A stretch of DNA of 64,000 bases, taken from Burkholderia sp. BCC1644. GTDB taxonomy: Bacteria > Pseudomonadota > Gammaproteobacteria > Burkholderiales > Burkholderiaceae. This document shows, in pieces, positions 45,301 through 52,136 of this stretch. Made by a program: the position numbers and the translations under genes. Position 1 is the first letter of the stretch. Each line of letters begins with the position of its first letter. The notes beneath the pieces are model-generated. The model was not told the origin of the DNA and searched no databases. It saw nothing but the letters and a program-made list of their open reading frames with translations. The stretch spans positions 186,001 to 250,000 of the forward strand of contig NZ_CADFEI010000008.1 in assembly GCF_902833225.1 (NCBI RefSeq), in the 5' to 3' direction.

Positions 45301-45364
45301 GCAGCCACCACACGAAACCTGCGACGCGAATCGGCAGGAGCAGCAGGAAGCGCAGCAAATCCAT
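39365..45364 (-). CDS. Bacterial alpha-2-macroglobulin, YfhM-like
   Basis: This 1999-residue envelope protein is thought to trap attacking proteases in the periplasm. Two N-terminal hydrophobic segments (LLRFLLLLPIRVAGFVWWLL and about residues 54-70) anchor it; there is no lipobox. MG/bait domains follow (DRGLYRPGDPFHIGLIVRAA, VPDYFNGKLRVMAVSVSP) and then the TED-like domain. The thioester motif is YCSEQM, with Cys1504 and Gln1507; Ser replaces the usual Leu of CLEQ, but the bond-forming pair remains. A stretch at about 590-620 is low-complexity Asp/Ser. AAGGAA seven bases before the ATG supports the start. It is coupled to pbpC, suggesting protection during wall repair. Confidence 0.93.
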   Translation of the reverse strand: MDLLRFLLLLPIRVAGFVWWLLGCALRPLVGDVSWTAPAWMGITVAAVRRRPWHAGGLVLLAAALGYGGYWFKHRPKPPEPETVSFTVKAPAITTYEVDDTDKPKITVHPLEVAFAQSAAPIEQVGKPAGDGIEMTPALKGAWEWVDDKTLRFTPAADWPVGAHVEVRFAVHRVFAPQVMMHDDRFSFDLPAFAATFGNNEFYQNPDNPAEKQALLQLRFNYPVDPAEFEKRIGLVLVGRDGKTGSPLRYTVNYDKMKTSAWVYSQPLEIPRDPLSVRLDVDKGVKSVRGGNGTPDVLHASVGVPGLYSLSIDNVAPTLVDNERYEPEQVLVAETSDGVRSADLAARAKAWVLPKRKPGVDQSDDDPPYEWNVADISDAVLKQSKPLPLEAVPTENDFATLQSFKYHATPGERVVVRFEGDLKSAGGYLLGKPVTSAFTVPDYPKLLRFMADGSLLSMSGSKRLSVVSRNLPGMKVEIGRVLPDQIQHLVSFNNGTYARPELSYSFSEDHIVERFVQTRAFPAGEPGKAHYEGIDLGQYLKGGKRGVFLLHLSKYDPAAGKKKADDAKDSDASSGDGSQDQSDNADSGDSSGNGDDSDSALGDTRLIVVTDLGMLVKRSLDGSQDVFIQSIRTGKPVAGATVSVLAVNGQALFTQTTSADGVVHFPAFKGLDREKRPQLYVVKKDTDLSFLPVAGRDRQLDFSRFDVDGERNATGQGQLSAYLFSDRGLYRPGDPFHIGLIVRAASWARSPAGVPLQAEIVDPRGITVERKPVTVDATGFTELGYTTAETAPTGTWTVNLYIVKDGQPGAEPIGSTTVQVKEFLPDRMKVDAKLSQQVVEGWVKPKGLKGIVDAQNLFGTPAEQRRVAATLTLRPVWPSFRSWQGYHFFDARRAKEGYTTTLQDGTTDDHGHAEFDLDLDKYADATYQLYFQAKAYEAEGGRNVAANAQTLVSNNDWLVGYKSVDDLGYVKRGSPRTVRLVAIDPGAKAIDVKDLRAQLVEERYVSVLTKQDSGAYKYDSRLKEVPVDEKPLAIPAAGLDFALRTDKPGSYALVIRRADGTAVNRIEYSVTGAANVTRSLDRNAELQVSLAKHDFKPGEQVEIAIRAPYAGSGLITIERDKVYAHAWFHADTTSSIQHITVPAGFEGNGYINVQYIRDPSSDEIFMSPLSYGVVPFSVNLDARRNAVSVDVPALVKPGDTVNFTVHSAKPAKVVVFAVDEGILQVARYKFGDPLKFFFRKRMLEVGTSQILDLILPDFEKLMAMAAPGGDADDAIGRQLNPFKRKRDKPVVYWSGIVDVNGESRLSYTVPDYFNGKLRVMAVSVSPDLVGTFEGATTVRGDFVLSPNVPTTLAPGDEADVSVGVANNLTGVGNQPVPVAVTLKTGPQLQVIGPATQNVALAPQHEGVAMFRVKATDTLGSGALSFGARYGAKGAQQRVDVSVRPAAAFRTQLDIARVDPGKKASVPNLRSMYDAYASRDASISTAPLVLSEGLSSYLVNFDHYCSEQMVSAVVPRVFAAKWLSVRALTSAMHAPEAGADAANASAITQFLGVLRSRQNAQGGFGLWSATPDADPFVSVYAMHVLLDARDRGVAVPKDMLDAGNAYLQKLAANDSLGSLDLLRQRAYAVYLLTRQGNVTTNSLAAVQKRLQDAYPKDWKNDLAAAWLAASYQLLKQDKEAAALIAGPQALLERKRASDGDYVSGYYIDPLTRDASVLYLLAKHFPERVSKLSPRAMDNIAAPLVDSRYNTLSSAMTILALDAYAASNAGQLDRLAIDEVRAGAGAKDVSSIQANLVRSGTWAAGASRVDFVNGSALPAWWVASQSGYDRGTSTKAIKDGLEIVRDYTDTGGKPLDKITVGQEIDVHLKIRATGSANVGNVAIVDLLPGGFDPVIAPPPATDTQDGDSNGGGAPAPVADAPWRSPIGVTGSTWQPQFADVREDRVVIYGTATTDVREFVYRIKASNAGRFVAPPAYGESMYDRRVQAQAPGGMALTVERVR

Positions 45365-45661
45365 TTGTTATTTCCTTGTCAAGGACATGCTGCCGACGCG
45401 GCAACCTTCCCCGAATTGTTATGGGTCTGTGACGGCGCGGCCCGGTTGCGCCGTATTGCTTGGTATGTTCGACCGGATGCTGGCCGCCATTATCGATCAG
45501 ACCCGAAACGATGGAAATATCGGTGTGCCGGCGCGCAACGCCGCCCGGCGACCGGACGGCCGGGCGGATTTCGGTCCATGGCGCGACCTCTGCACACGGC
45601 CGCGCCGCGTTCGCTAGAATGCGCGGCTCGGCAGGATCGAATCGAAATGAAAGGAAACCGC

Positions 45662-46927
45662 TTGAAACTCCCGTTCGAATGGCAGATCGGGCTGCGCTAC
45701 GCGCGCGGCGGCCGGCGCTCGGCCGGCGACGGCTTCGTGTCGTTCATCGCCGGCGCCGCAATGGCCGGCATCGCGCTCGGCGTCGCCGCGCTGATCGTCG
45801 TGCTGTCGGTGATGAACGGTTTTCGCACCGAAGTGCGCGACCGGATGCTGTCGGTGCTCGCGCACGTGGAAATCTTCTCGCCGTCCGGCTCGATGCCCGA
45901 CTGGCGGCTCACCGCGCACGAAACGCTGCAGAACCCGGCCGTGCGCGCGGTCGCGCCGTACGTCGACGCGCAGGCGCTGCTGACGAACGCGGGCAGCGTG
46001 ACGGGCGTCGCGCTGCGCGGCATCGATCCCGTGCTCGAGCCGCGCGTGTCCGAGATCGCGCGCAAGCTGAAGACCGGCCGCCTCGACGCGCTCGTGCCGG
46101 ACGGGATGGGCATCGTGCTCGGCTCGGCGCTGGCCGATGCGCTGCACGTGAAGATCGGCGACCGCATCACGTTCTTCGCGCCCGGCAACACCGCACGCAT
46201 CGGCGAGGCGCTGCCGCAGTTCCGCCAGTTCAACGTGGTCGGCACGTTCGAGTCGGGCCACTACCAGTACGACAGCGGGCTCGCGTACATCCACATCCGC
46301 GACGCGCAGAAGCTGTCCAACGTACCCGCGCCGACCGGCGTCCGGCTGCGCCTCGACGATCTGCAGCGCGCGCCGGAGATCGCGCTCGCGCTGTCGCGCA
46401 CGCTGTCGCGCACGCTGTCGGGCGACCTGTACATCCGCGACTGGACGCGGCAGAACCGCACGTGGTTCGAAGCCGAACGGCTGCAAAAGCGGATGCTGTC
46501 GCTGATCCTGATGCTGATCGTCGCGGTCGCCGCGTTCAACCTCGTGTCGTCGCTCGTGATGACCGTCACGCAGAAACAGGGCGACATCGCGATCCTGCGC
46601 ACGCTCGGCGCGCCGCCCCGTTCGATCATGAAGATCTTCGCGATCCAGGGAATGACGATCGGCCTCGCCGGCACGCTCGCGGGCGTCGCCTTCGGCTGCG
46701 CGATCGCGGTCAGCATCCCGTGGGTGCTGCCGGCGATCGAACGGTTGCTCGGCATCCACTTCCTGACGCCGTCCGTGTACTTCCTCAGTTCGCTGCCGTC
46801 GAAACTCGCGGCGCTCGACGTGATCGAGATCGCCGCGGCCGCGTTCCTGATGTCGTGCGTCGCGACGCTGTACCCGAGCTGGCGCGCCGCCCGCGTGCGG
46901 CCGGCCGAGGCCTTGCGCGACGAATAG
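45662..46927 (+). CDS. lolC: LolC/LolE-type lipoprotein-releasing ABC permease (orphan)
   Basis: This permease of 421 residues starts at TTG, preceded by AAGGA six bases upstream and giving MKLPFEWQIGLRYARGG, the typical family start. An ATG at 45647 would add five residues. It has one N-terminal helix (GIALGVAALIVVLSVMNGF), a large periplasmic domain, and three C-terminal helices. MacB/FtsX-type motifs are VTQKQGDIAILRTLGAPPRS and ALYPSWRAARVRPAEALRDE-like sequence at the end (CVATLYPSWRAARVRP). LolCDE extracts lipoproteins from the inner membrane. No lolD ATPase follows; the next gene is convergent nine bases away. It must borrow an ATPase from elsewhere or be a paralogue. Confidence 0.9.
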   Translation: MKLPFEWQIGLRYARGGRRSAGDGFVSFIAGAAMAGIALGVAALIVVLSVMNGFRTEVRDRMLSVLAHVEIFSPSGSMPDWRLTAHETLQNPAVRAVAPYVDAQALLTNAGSVTGVALRGIDPVLEPRVSEIARKLKTGRLDALVPDGMGIVLGSALADALHVKIGDRITFFAPGNTARIGEALPQFRQFNVVGTFESGHYQYDSGLAYIHIRDAQKLSNVPAPTGVRLRLDDLQRAPEIALALSRTLSRTLSGDLYIRDWTRQNRTWFEAERLQKRMLSLILMLIVAVAAFNLVSSLVMTVTQKQGDIAILRTLGAPPRSIMKIFAIQGMTIGLAGTLAGVAFGCAIAVSIPWVLPAIERLLGIHFLTPSVYFLSSLPSKLAALDVIEIAAAAFLMSCVATLYPSWRAARVRPAEALRDE

Positions 46928-46935
46928 GCCGTGCG

Positions 46936-47745
46936 TTACGCCGTCTCGTGGAAACCGACGCTGCTGCTGCCGCCCGGCGTGTAGCCGGCAAGCACGTCGA
47001 GGCCGACGTTGACGAGTTCGGCACGCATGCCGGCTGTCTCGTGACCTGACCGGTCGACCAGGATCGCCGTGCCTGACGACAGTTGGCGTGCCGTATTCAG
47101 CAACGCGAGCGTGCCGCGCGCGGTGCCGGCCGACTGCCCGACCGTCAGCGGCGTGCCGTCTTGCGCAACGAGGCGCTCGCCGGAAGCCAGCGGCTGGTTG
47201 CGCGCGACGGACGCGTTGAGCAGGCTCATGAAGTGAAAGCGCGCATCGGCGTTCCGGCCAGCCGCCGCGCGGTCGCTGTCGGTGAACGTGTCGCCACGCA
47301 CGGCCGCACCCTGCGCGGCGAGGTCGACCGCCTGCTCGTGAAACGCATTCGTCGCGAGCACGAGGCCGGCATTCGCGTTCAGCGTCGACTCGATCCAGGC
47401 GCGATCGGTTTCCGCAAGACTCGTCGATTCGACCTTGATCTGGCCGTTGTCGGTCGTGAAGTCGAACGACGCGTCGGCCAGGTCCGGGCGCTTCGCGATG
47501 ATCTCCTGCATGCTCGCCGCGAGCGGATCGGTCACGCCGCGCAGCTTCATCGTCAGGTCGCCGACCATTGACAACTGTTTCGTCAGCGCCGCCTGCATCG
47601 CTTCAGGATCCAGCGCCCTGACGGTGAGCGGCTGGCCTGGCGGATTCCCCGAACCCGTCGCATCCGTGTCCTGGCGCCCGTCGAGCGCCGCCTGTGCCAT
47701 CTGCGCGAGCGACAGGCCGCCCGCTGCCGTGACCGAAATCGTCAT
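46936..47745 (-). CDS. Protein of unknown function, 269 residues
   Basis: The protein begins MTISVTAAGGLSLAQMAQAA. It is soluble, Ala/Thr-rich and mostly helical, with no signal peptide (the N-terminus is not hydrophobic enough) and no membrane helix. Segments such as SLAETDRAWIESTLNANAG, DSDRAAAGRNADARFHFMSL and TARGTLALLNTARQLSSGT give no family match that I recognise. The Ala/Gln/Thr-rich, Cys-free N-terminus is compatible with a non-Sec secreted effector, but nothing proves that. It is convergent with lolC, with an eight-base gap. Confidence 0.6.
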   Translation of the reverse strand: MTISVTAAGGLSLAQMAQAALDGRQDTDATGSGNPPGQPLTVRALDPEAMQAALTKQLSMVGDLTMKLRGVTDPLAASMQEIIAKRPDLADASFDFTTDNGQIKVESTSLAETDRAWIESTLNANAGLVLATNAFHEQAVDLAAQGAAVRGDTFTDSDRAAAGRNADARFHFMSLLNASVARNQPLASGERLVAQDGTPLTVGQSAGTARGTLALLNTARQLSSGTAILVDRSGHETAGMRAELVNVGLDVLAGYTPGGSSSVGFHETA

Positions 47746-48241
47746 TGCCCTCTCTCTCTTCTTTAAGACCGTTTTTCATGGTTTACGGTCGGATTCCATG
47801 GAAGTTGAGAAGACATGCCGCAGCCACGCTGAAACTTTGTTTGACGGAAGCTAAAAAAGTTTGACACGGACATTTCACTGAGATAACTTTTGCGCAAGCT
47901 TCCGGAAAGCAATCCGGACAGCCATGCCGACTCGCGTCGCGCTTTCCTGCCGTTGCTGCACCGCCGTTCGCAACATTCCCGCCTCATCGCATCGTGCCGT
48001 TCCGTTTCATCTGAAACCTGAAGGAAGCTCGGGCATGCCCACATTTGATTCGCACTCCTGCATTCACTCCGTGGTGCCGCCGCGCTGACGCGTTCCGTTC
48101 GGGGCGAGCCGCCCGTGCGTCCCGCCCGCCGTTTTTGATGGTGCAGTTCCGCTTCATCCGACGCAGTACCCGGCCAGGCCGCAGGGGGTGTATCGCGAGC
48201 CGCGCCGGTTCCAGACAATCACAAGAGACGAGGTCGATTCA
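47746..48241. other. Intergenic region between two divergent genes
   Basis: These 496 bases separate the unknown minus-strand gene from the CocE-type hydrolase gene. A plus-strand promoter candidate is TTGACA (47861-47866) and TAACTT (47884-47889), 17 bases apart. TTGACG at 47841-47846 nearby may be a second -35. A promoter there would leave a leader of about 345 bases. I see no gene. Confidence 0.5.
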
Positions 48242-50206
48242 ATGAACATTCATCGAACCGGATTCCGGCGCGCGTGGCTTCCCGCGCTCGTGGCTGCCAC
48301 GACGCTCGCCGCGTGCGGCGGCGACGACGGCAGCGTGGCGGGTGTATCCGCACTCGCGCAGGGCCAACAGGAGGGGGCCGCCGCAGCAGCGGCAGCCGAT
48401 GCGCAGTCGCTTGCGTCGCACGTGTCGCCGTCCGGCGTCCCGTACGCGAATCCGGCCAGCAACGGACGCTACAAGCCGGTGATCAGCAACGGCCAGGTGC
48501 AGCCGTCGCTGTCGGGCGGCACGATCGAGGAAAACGCGTGGGTCGACACGCCGGTCGATTCCGACGGCGACGGCACGCGCGACCGCATCCATGTGCGCAT
48601 CGTGCGGCCGTCCGAAACCGCGAACGGCGCACGCACGCCCGTCATCGTGCTCGCGAGCCCGTACTACGCAGGGCTCGCCGACAGCCCCGACCACAACGTC
48701 GACGTCGAACTCGACGGCACGCCGCATCCGGCCGCGACCGCCGGCGCACCGGCGTCGGCGTCCACGCGCATCCTGGCCGCCGCACCGCAGTCGCGGATGC
48801 TGCAACAGGTCGAAGCGGCCGCCGCCGGCCGCTCGTGGATCGAGAGCTACTTCGTGCCGCGCGGCTTCACGATCGTCTACGCGGATTCGCTCGGCACCGC
48901 CGGCTCGGACGGCTGCCCGACGATCCTGACGCGCGACGAATCGGTCGCGATGGCGTCGGTGATCCGCTGGCTCGGCCGCGACGCGACCGCGAAGGACGCG
49001 AACGGCAAGACGGTCGTCGCGAACTGGTCGACGGGCCACGTCGGCATGTACGGCGTGTCGTACGACGGCACGCTGCCGAAGATGGTCGCAAGCCTGCGCA
49101 CGCGCGGGCTCGACGCGATCGTGCCGATCGCCGGGCTGACGAACATGTACGGCTACTACCGCTCGGGCGGGCTCGTGCGCGCGCCGGAAGGTTATCAGGG
49201 CGAAGACGTCGACGTGTACATCAAGGCGCTGCTGACGAACGCGCATCCGGAGCGCTGCACGCACCTGATCGACGAAGCGTTGCAGCAGGAAGACCGCAAG
49301 ACCGGCGACTACTCGCCGTTCTGGGCCGCGCGCGACATCCCGACCGCGTTCGCGGTGGCACCGGCACTCGTCGCGCAGGGGCTGACCGACGACAACGTGC
49401 GCGTCGACCAGTCGACATCGTGGTATCTCGCGATGCGGCGCCAGGGCGTGCCGACGCAGCTGTGGCTGCACCGCCTGAAGCACACCGACCCGACGCGCGT
49501 GCCGGCGATGGGCGAAGCGTGGACCGCGGAGGTGAACCGCTGGTTCACGCGCTACCTGATCGGCTACAACAACGGCGTCGAAAGCGATCCGCGCGCGGTG
49601 ATCGAGCAGGCCGACGGCACGCTGCTGAAGGAAGCGGACTGGGCCGCACGCCGTGCGACGCCGGTCACGTACTTCGCGGGCGGCGACGGCGCAGGCACCG
49701 GCACGCTGCTGCGGCTGCCGTCCGGCGGCCCGCTCACGCGCTTCACCGACGATGCGCGCATTCCGGCGCTCACGCTGGCGAACACGCCGACGGGTGAAAA
49801 CCGCAGCCGCTTCGAAACCGCGCCGCTGACGGCCGCGACACGACTCTCCGGCGCCGCGACCGCCCGCGTCAGGCTGACCTTCACGGGCGTCGCCAACGTG
49901 ACGGCACTGCTGGTCGATCGCGCGCCGGACGGCACGGCCACGATCGTCACGCGTGCCTGGACCGACCCGCGCAACCGGCTGTCCGAGTGGCTGTCGGAAC
50001 CCGTGCTGCCCGGCTTGCCGTACGACCTGAAGCTGACGTTCATGCCGCGCGACTACAAGCTGGAAGCCGGCCACCGGCTCGGGCTCGTCGTCCTCTCCAG
50101 CGACTACGAAGCAACGCTGCGGCCGACGCCGGGCACCGGCCTGACGCTCGATCCGGCCGGCACGTCGGTGACGGTGCCGCTGGCTTCGTCGTCGGCCGGC
50201 GTGTAG
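48242..50206 (+). CDS. CocE/NonD-family (X-Pro dipeptidyl-peptidase-like) lipoprotein hydrolase
   Basis: This 654-residue lipoprotein has a lipobox (TTLAAC, Cys25, then GGDDG) followed by a flexible Ala/Gln linker. The S15 / CocE catalytic domain includes WVDTPVDSDGDGTRDRIHVR, the nucleophile GMYGVSYDGTLPK with Ser273, and a helical cap. The C-terminal jelly-roll (about residues 500-654) contains SEWLSEPVLPGLPYDLKLTF and LEAGHRLGLVVLSSDYEAT, typical of PepX_C. These enzymes cleave X-Pro dipeptides or esters, and the substrate here is unknown. The ATG at 48242 has GAGG about eight bases upstream. It stands alone. Confidence 0.9.
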   Translation: MNIHRTGFRRAWLPALVAATTLAACGGDDGSVAGVSALAQGQQEGAAAAAAADAQSLASHVSPSGVPYANPASNGRYKPVISNGQVQPSLSGGTIEENAWVDTPVDSDGDGTRDRIHVRIVRPSETANGARTPVIVLASPYYAGLADSPDHNVDVELDGTPHPAATAGAPASASTRILAAAPQSRMLQQVEAAAAGRSWIESYFVPRGFTIVYADSLGTAGSDGCPTILTRDESVAMASVIRWLGRDATAKDANGKTVVANWSTGHVGMYGVSYDGTLPKMVASLRTRGLDAIVPIAGLTNMYGYYRSGGLVRAPEGYQGEDVDVYIKALLTNAHPERCTHLIDEALQQEDRKTGDYSPFWAARDIPTAFAVAPALVAQGLTDDNVRVDQSTSWYLAMRRQGVPTQLWLHRLKHTDPTRVPAMGEAWTAEVNRWFTRYLIGYNNGVESDPRAVIEQADGTLLKEADWAARRATPVTYFAGGDGAGTGTLLRLPSGGPLTRFTDDARIPALTLANTPTGENRSRFETAPLTAATRLSGAATARVRLTFTGVANVTALLVDRAPDGTATIVTRAWTDPRNRLSEWLSEPVLPGLPYDLKLTFMPRDYKLEAGHRLGLVVLSSDYEATLRPTPGTGLTLDPAGTSVTVPLASSSAGV

Positions 50207-50241
50207 CCGCACGCCGGCTGCCGGCGTAACGACGCCGCTTT

Positions 50242-50273
50242 CCCCGTCTGCGCGCTCGTTGGCGCAGGCGGGG
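50242..50273 (+). terminator. Hairpin after the CocE-type gene
   Basis: CCCCGTCTGCGC pairs with GCGCAGGCGGGG (one G-U pair) around an eight-base loop, 36 bases past the stop. No T-tract follows, so it is a probable but not classic terminator. Confidence 0.45.
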
Positions 50274-50297
50274 GATCGCTGCAAGAAGGGAGCACCC

Positions 50298-50613
50298 AGG
50301 GCCTGTTCCCGCTAATAACGGGCTTGCGAACGTGCCTTGCCGGCGGCAGTGCAAGACGCAAGGAGCGCCGTTTGGCCTTGCCAAACGCCCCGAAGGAAGT
50401 CCCCTTGGGGGACAAGCGACGCGCGACGCCGCAATGTGGCCGGCAAGGCACGTTCCCCTATCTGGAAAAATTCATTCGTGGGGCTGGCCCCCAGAAGGGC
50501 CGATCGCCGCGTCATGCTCCTCGCGAATACGTCGAGTATTCGCTTCGTCGCAATCCTTGCGCTCGGCCCTTCTGGGGGCCAGCGCAAGCCCGTTATTAGC
50601 GGGAACAGGCCCT
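50298..50613. repeat. 316-bp nested palindromic repeat element
   Basis: The outer arms, 50298-50328 and 50583-50613, are perfect 31-base inverted repeats. Inside are two side-by-side perfect inverted repeats, 50328-50344 with 50439-50455 (17 bases) and 50483-50503 with 50563-50583 (21 bases). Hairpins CGTTTGGC/GCCAAACG, GTCCCC/GGGGAC and GCGAATAC/GTATTCGC lie within. As one strand it would fold into a multi-branched structure. Short open frames cross it in every direction but look like by-products. I recall very similar sequence recurring in Burkholderia genomes, so it is probably dispersed. Candidates are a miniature mobile element or a structured RNA. No transposase is near. Confidence 0.85.
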
Positions 50614-50650
50614 ATAGGCTGCGACAGTCGAACGCCAACGGTGAACCCAC

Positions 50651-51019
50651 ATGATCCCCCTCAGCGCGAAAGCCATCGTCCGTGACGGACGCTCGGTCCT
50701 GTTCCTGCGCAATCCACGCGACGAATGGGAGTTGCCGGGCGGCTGGCCCGAAGCGGGCGAATCGCTCGAAGAAACCGTCACGCGCGAAGTGCGGGAAGAA
50801 TGCGGGATCGTCGCCTCGGCGATCCGCTACGTGGCGAGCCGCTCGTGCGAGGTCGTGCCGGGCAAGCGCGTGCTGATCGTGTGCTTCGAGTGCCGGGTCG
50901 ATCGTCATGAAATCGTGCTGAGCGACGAGCACGACCAGTTCGGCTGGATCGACCTCGATGCCGACAAGCCGGCGAACCTGCCGGATTTCTATTGGGAATT
51001 CTGCAGGCAGGCGGGCTGA
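50651..51019 (+). CDS. Nudix hydrolase
   Basis: This 122-residue protein carries the complete Nudix box, GWPEAGESLEETVTREVREE followed by CGI, which fits GX5EX7REUXEEXGU. It hydrolyses a nucleoside-diphosphate-linked compound with Mg2+; the substrate cannot be told. The N-terminus MIPLSAKAIVRDGRSVLFLR and the C-terminal WIDLDADKPANLPDFYWEF are ordinary for small Nudix proteins. The ribosome-binding site is weak (GGTGA). It begins 37 bases after the nested palindromic element and is convergent with the dehydrogenase gene. Confidence 0.92.
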   Translation: MIPLSAKAIVRDGRSVLFLRNPRDEWELPGGWPEAGESLEETVTREVREECGIVASAIRYVASRSCEVVPGKRVLIVCFECRVDRHEIVLSDEHDQFGWIDLDADKPANLPDFYWEFCRQAG

Positions 51020-51040
51020 TTCGCGCCCGCCCCGCGGCCA

Positions 51041-51970
51041 TCACACCGGCGTCAACACCGGCTGCCCCGCGAAATGCCGCGCCGCGTTGTCGAGAAACTG
51101 CTGCACCGACCGATCGAGCGCCTCGGGCGACCAGCCGCCCATGTGCGGCGTCAGCACGACATTGTCGAGATCCGTCAGCGCGCGTGGCCGCTCGGGTTCG
51201 CCTTCGTACACGTCGAGCCCCGCGCCCGCGATGCGCCGTTCGCGCAGCGCATCTGCCAAAGCAGCGGTATCGACAACGCTGCCGCGCGACACGTTGACGA
51301 GAAAACCGCCGGGGCCGAGCGCGTCGAGCACGGTGCGGTCGATCAGGTGTCGTGTGCCCGCGCCGCCCGGCGTCGCGACGATCAGGAAATCGGCCCACCG
51401 CGCGAGCGTATCGACTCGATCGAAATAGCGGTAAGGAACGGGCTTCTCCGACCGGTTGTGATACCCGATCTCGATGTCGAAGCCGGCCGCGCGACGCGCG
51501 CACTTCTCGCCGATCTTGCCGAGCCCGACGATACCGAGCTTCCTGCCCGACACGTTCGGCGGCATCGGCAGCCCTTCGCGCCACACGCCGGCACGGGTTT
51601 TCGCATCGAGCTGCACGACGTTGCGCACCGCCGCGAGCAGCAGCGCGAACGCGTGATCGGCCACGCAATCGTCATTGGTGCCCGCGCCCGTGACCACCGT
51701 GACGCCGCGCGCCTTCGCATGCGCGACGTCGATGTGCTCGTAGCCCGCGCCGAGCGCGCTGACGAACGTGAGTTGCGGCAGCCGGTCGATCTCGGCGGCG
51801 GTGAGCCCCGTGCTGCCGTTGGTCAACACCGCGCGTATCGTGCCACCGTGTTCGGCGATCGCGCGTTCGCGTTCTTCGGCAGTCGGGGCGTAGCGCACGT
51901 CGAACGACGCGGCGATCTCGCGGTGCGCGTCGCCACGCAATGCGATGAGGACCAGCAGCTCGGGCTTCAT
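51041..51970 (-). CDS. D-isomer-specific 2-hydroxyacid dehydrogenase (hydroxypyruvate / glyoxylate reductase type)
   Basis: This 309-residue NAD(P)H-dependent enzyme has the Rossmann motif LGIVGLGKIGEKCARRAAG at about residue 145, then DIEIGYHNRS, where the Arg favours NADPH. Catalytic residues are Arg in NVSRGSVVDTAALADAL, Glu in DVYEGEPERP and His in VLTPHMGGWSPEA. These enzymes reduce 2-ketoacids such as glyoxylate, hydroxypyruvate or hydroxyphenylpyruvate. The N-terminus MKPELLVLIALRGDAHREI is plausible, with a weak ribosome-binding site. It is divergent from the Yeh-type operon, with 166 bases between. Confidence 0.92.
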   Translation of the reverse strand: MKPELLVLIALRGDAHREIAASFDVRYAPTAEERERAIAEHGGTIRAVLTNGSTGLTAAEIDRLPQLTFVSALGAGYEHIDVAHAKARGVTVVTGAGTNDDCVADHAFALLLAAVRNVVQLDAKTRAGVWREGLPMPPNVSGRKLGIVGLGKIGEKCARRAAGFDIEIGYHNRSEKPVPYRYFDRVDTLARWADFLIVATPGGAGTRHLIDRTVLDALGPGGFLVNVSRGSVVDTAALADALRERRIAGAGLDVYEGEPERPRALTDLDNVVLTPHMGGWSPEALDRSVQQFLDNAARHFAGQPVLTPV

Positions 51971-52136
51971 GTCAGCAAGTGTCCGCAGGCAGGAACGAAT
52001 TTCAGTGTAACAAGCGCACGTGACGGATGCGGGTTATCCCCACACGGGCTGTGGACACGCCGCCGCACGCGGTTTGCCAAAGCCCGCTCAGTCAAGTAAC
52101 TTTCGGCGTACGCCCCCGTCCTGGAGATTGGCCCTG

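Noticed and set aside
37736..46927. A 9.2-kb open frame on the plus strand antisense to the alpha-2-macroglobulin gene and joined to lolC
   Set aside because: Its Arg/His-rich translation is the mirror of high-GC codon use on the minus strand. The minus-strand protein has recognisable domains, and only the last 1.3 kb (lolC) is real.
50312..50587. Open frames of about 70-117 codons crossing the nested palindromic element on both strands
   Set aside because: Open frames on both strands are expected from high-GC inverted repeats. They lack ribosome-binding sites and only mirror the DNA structure.
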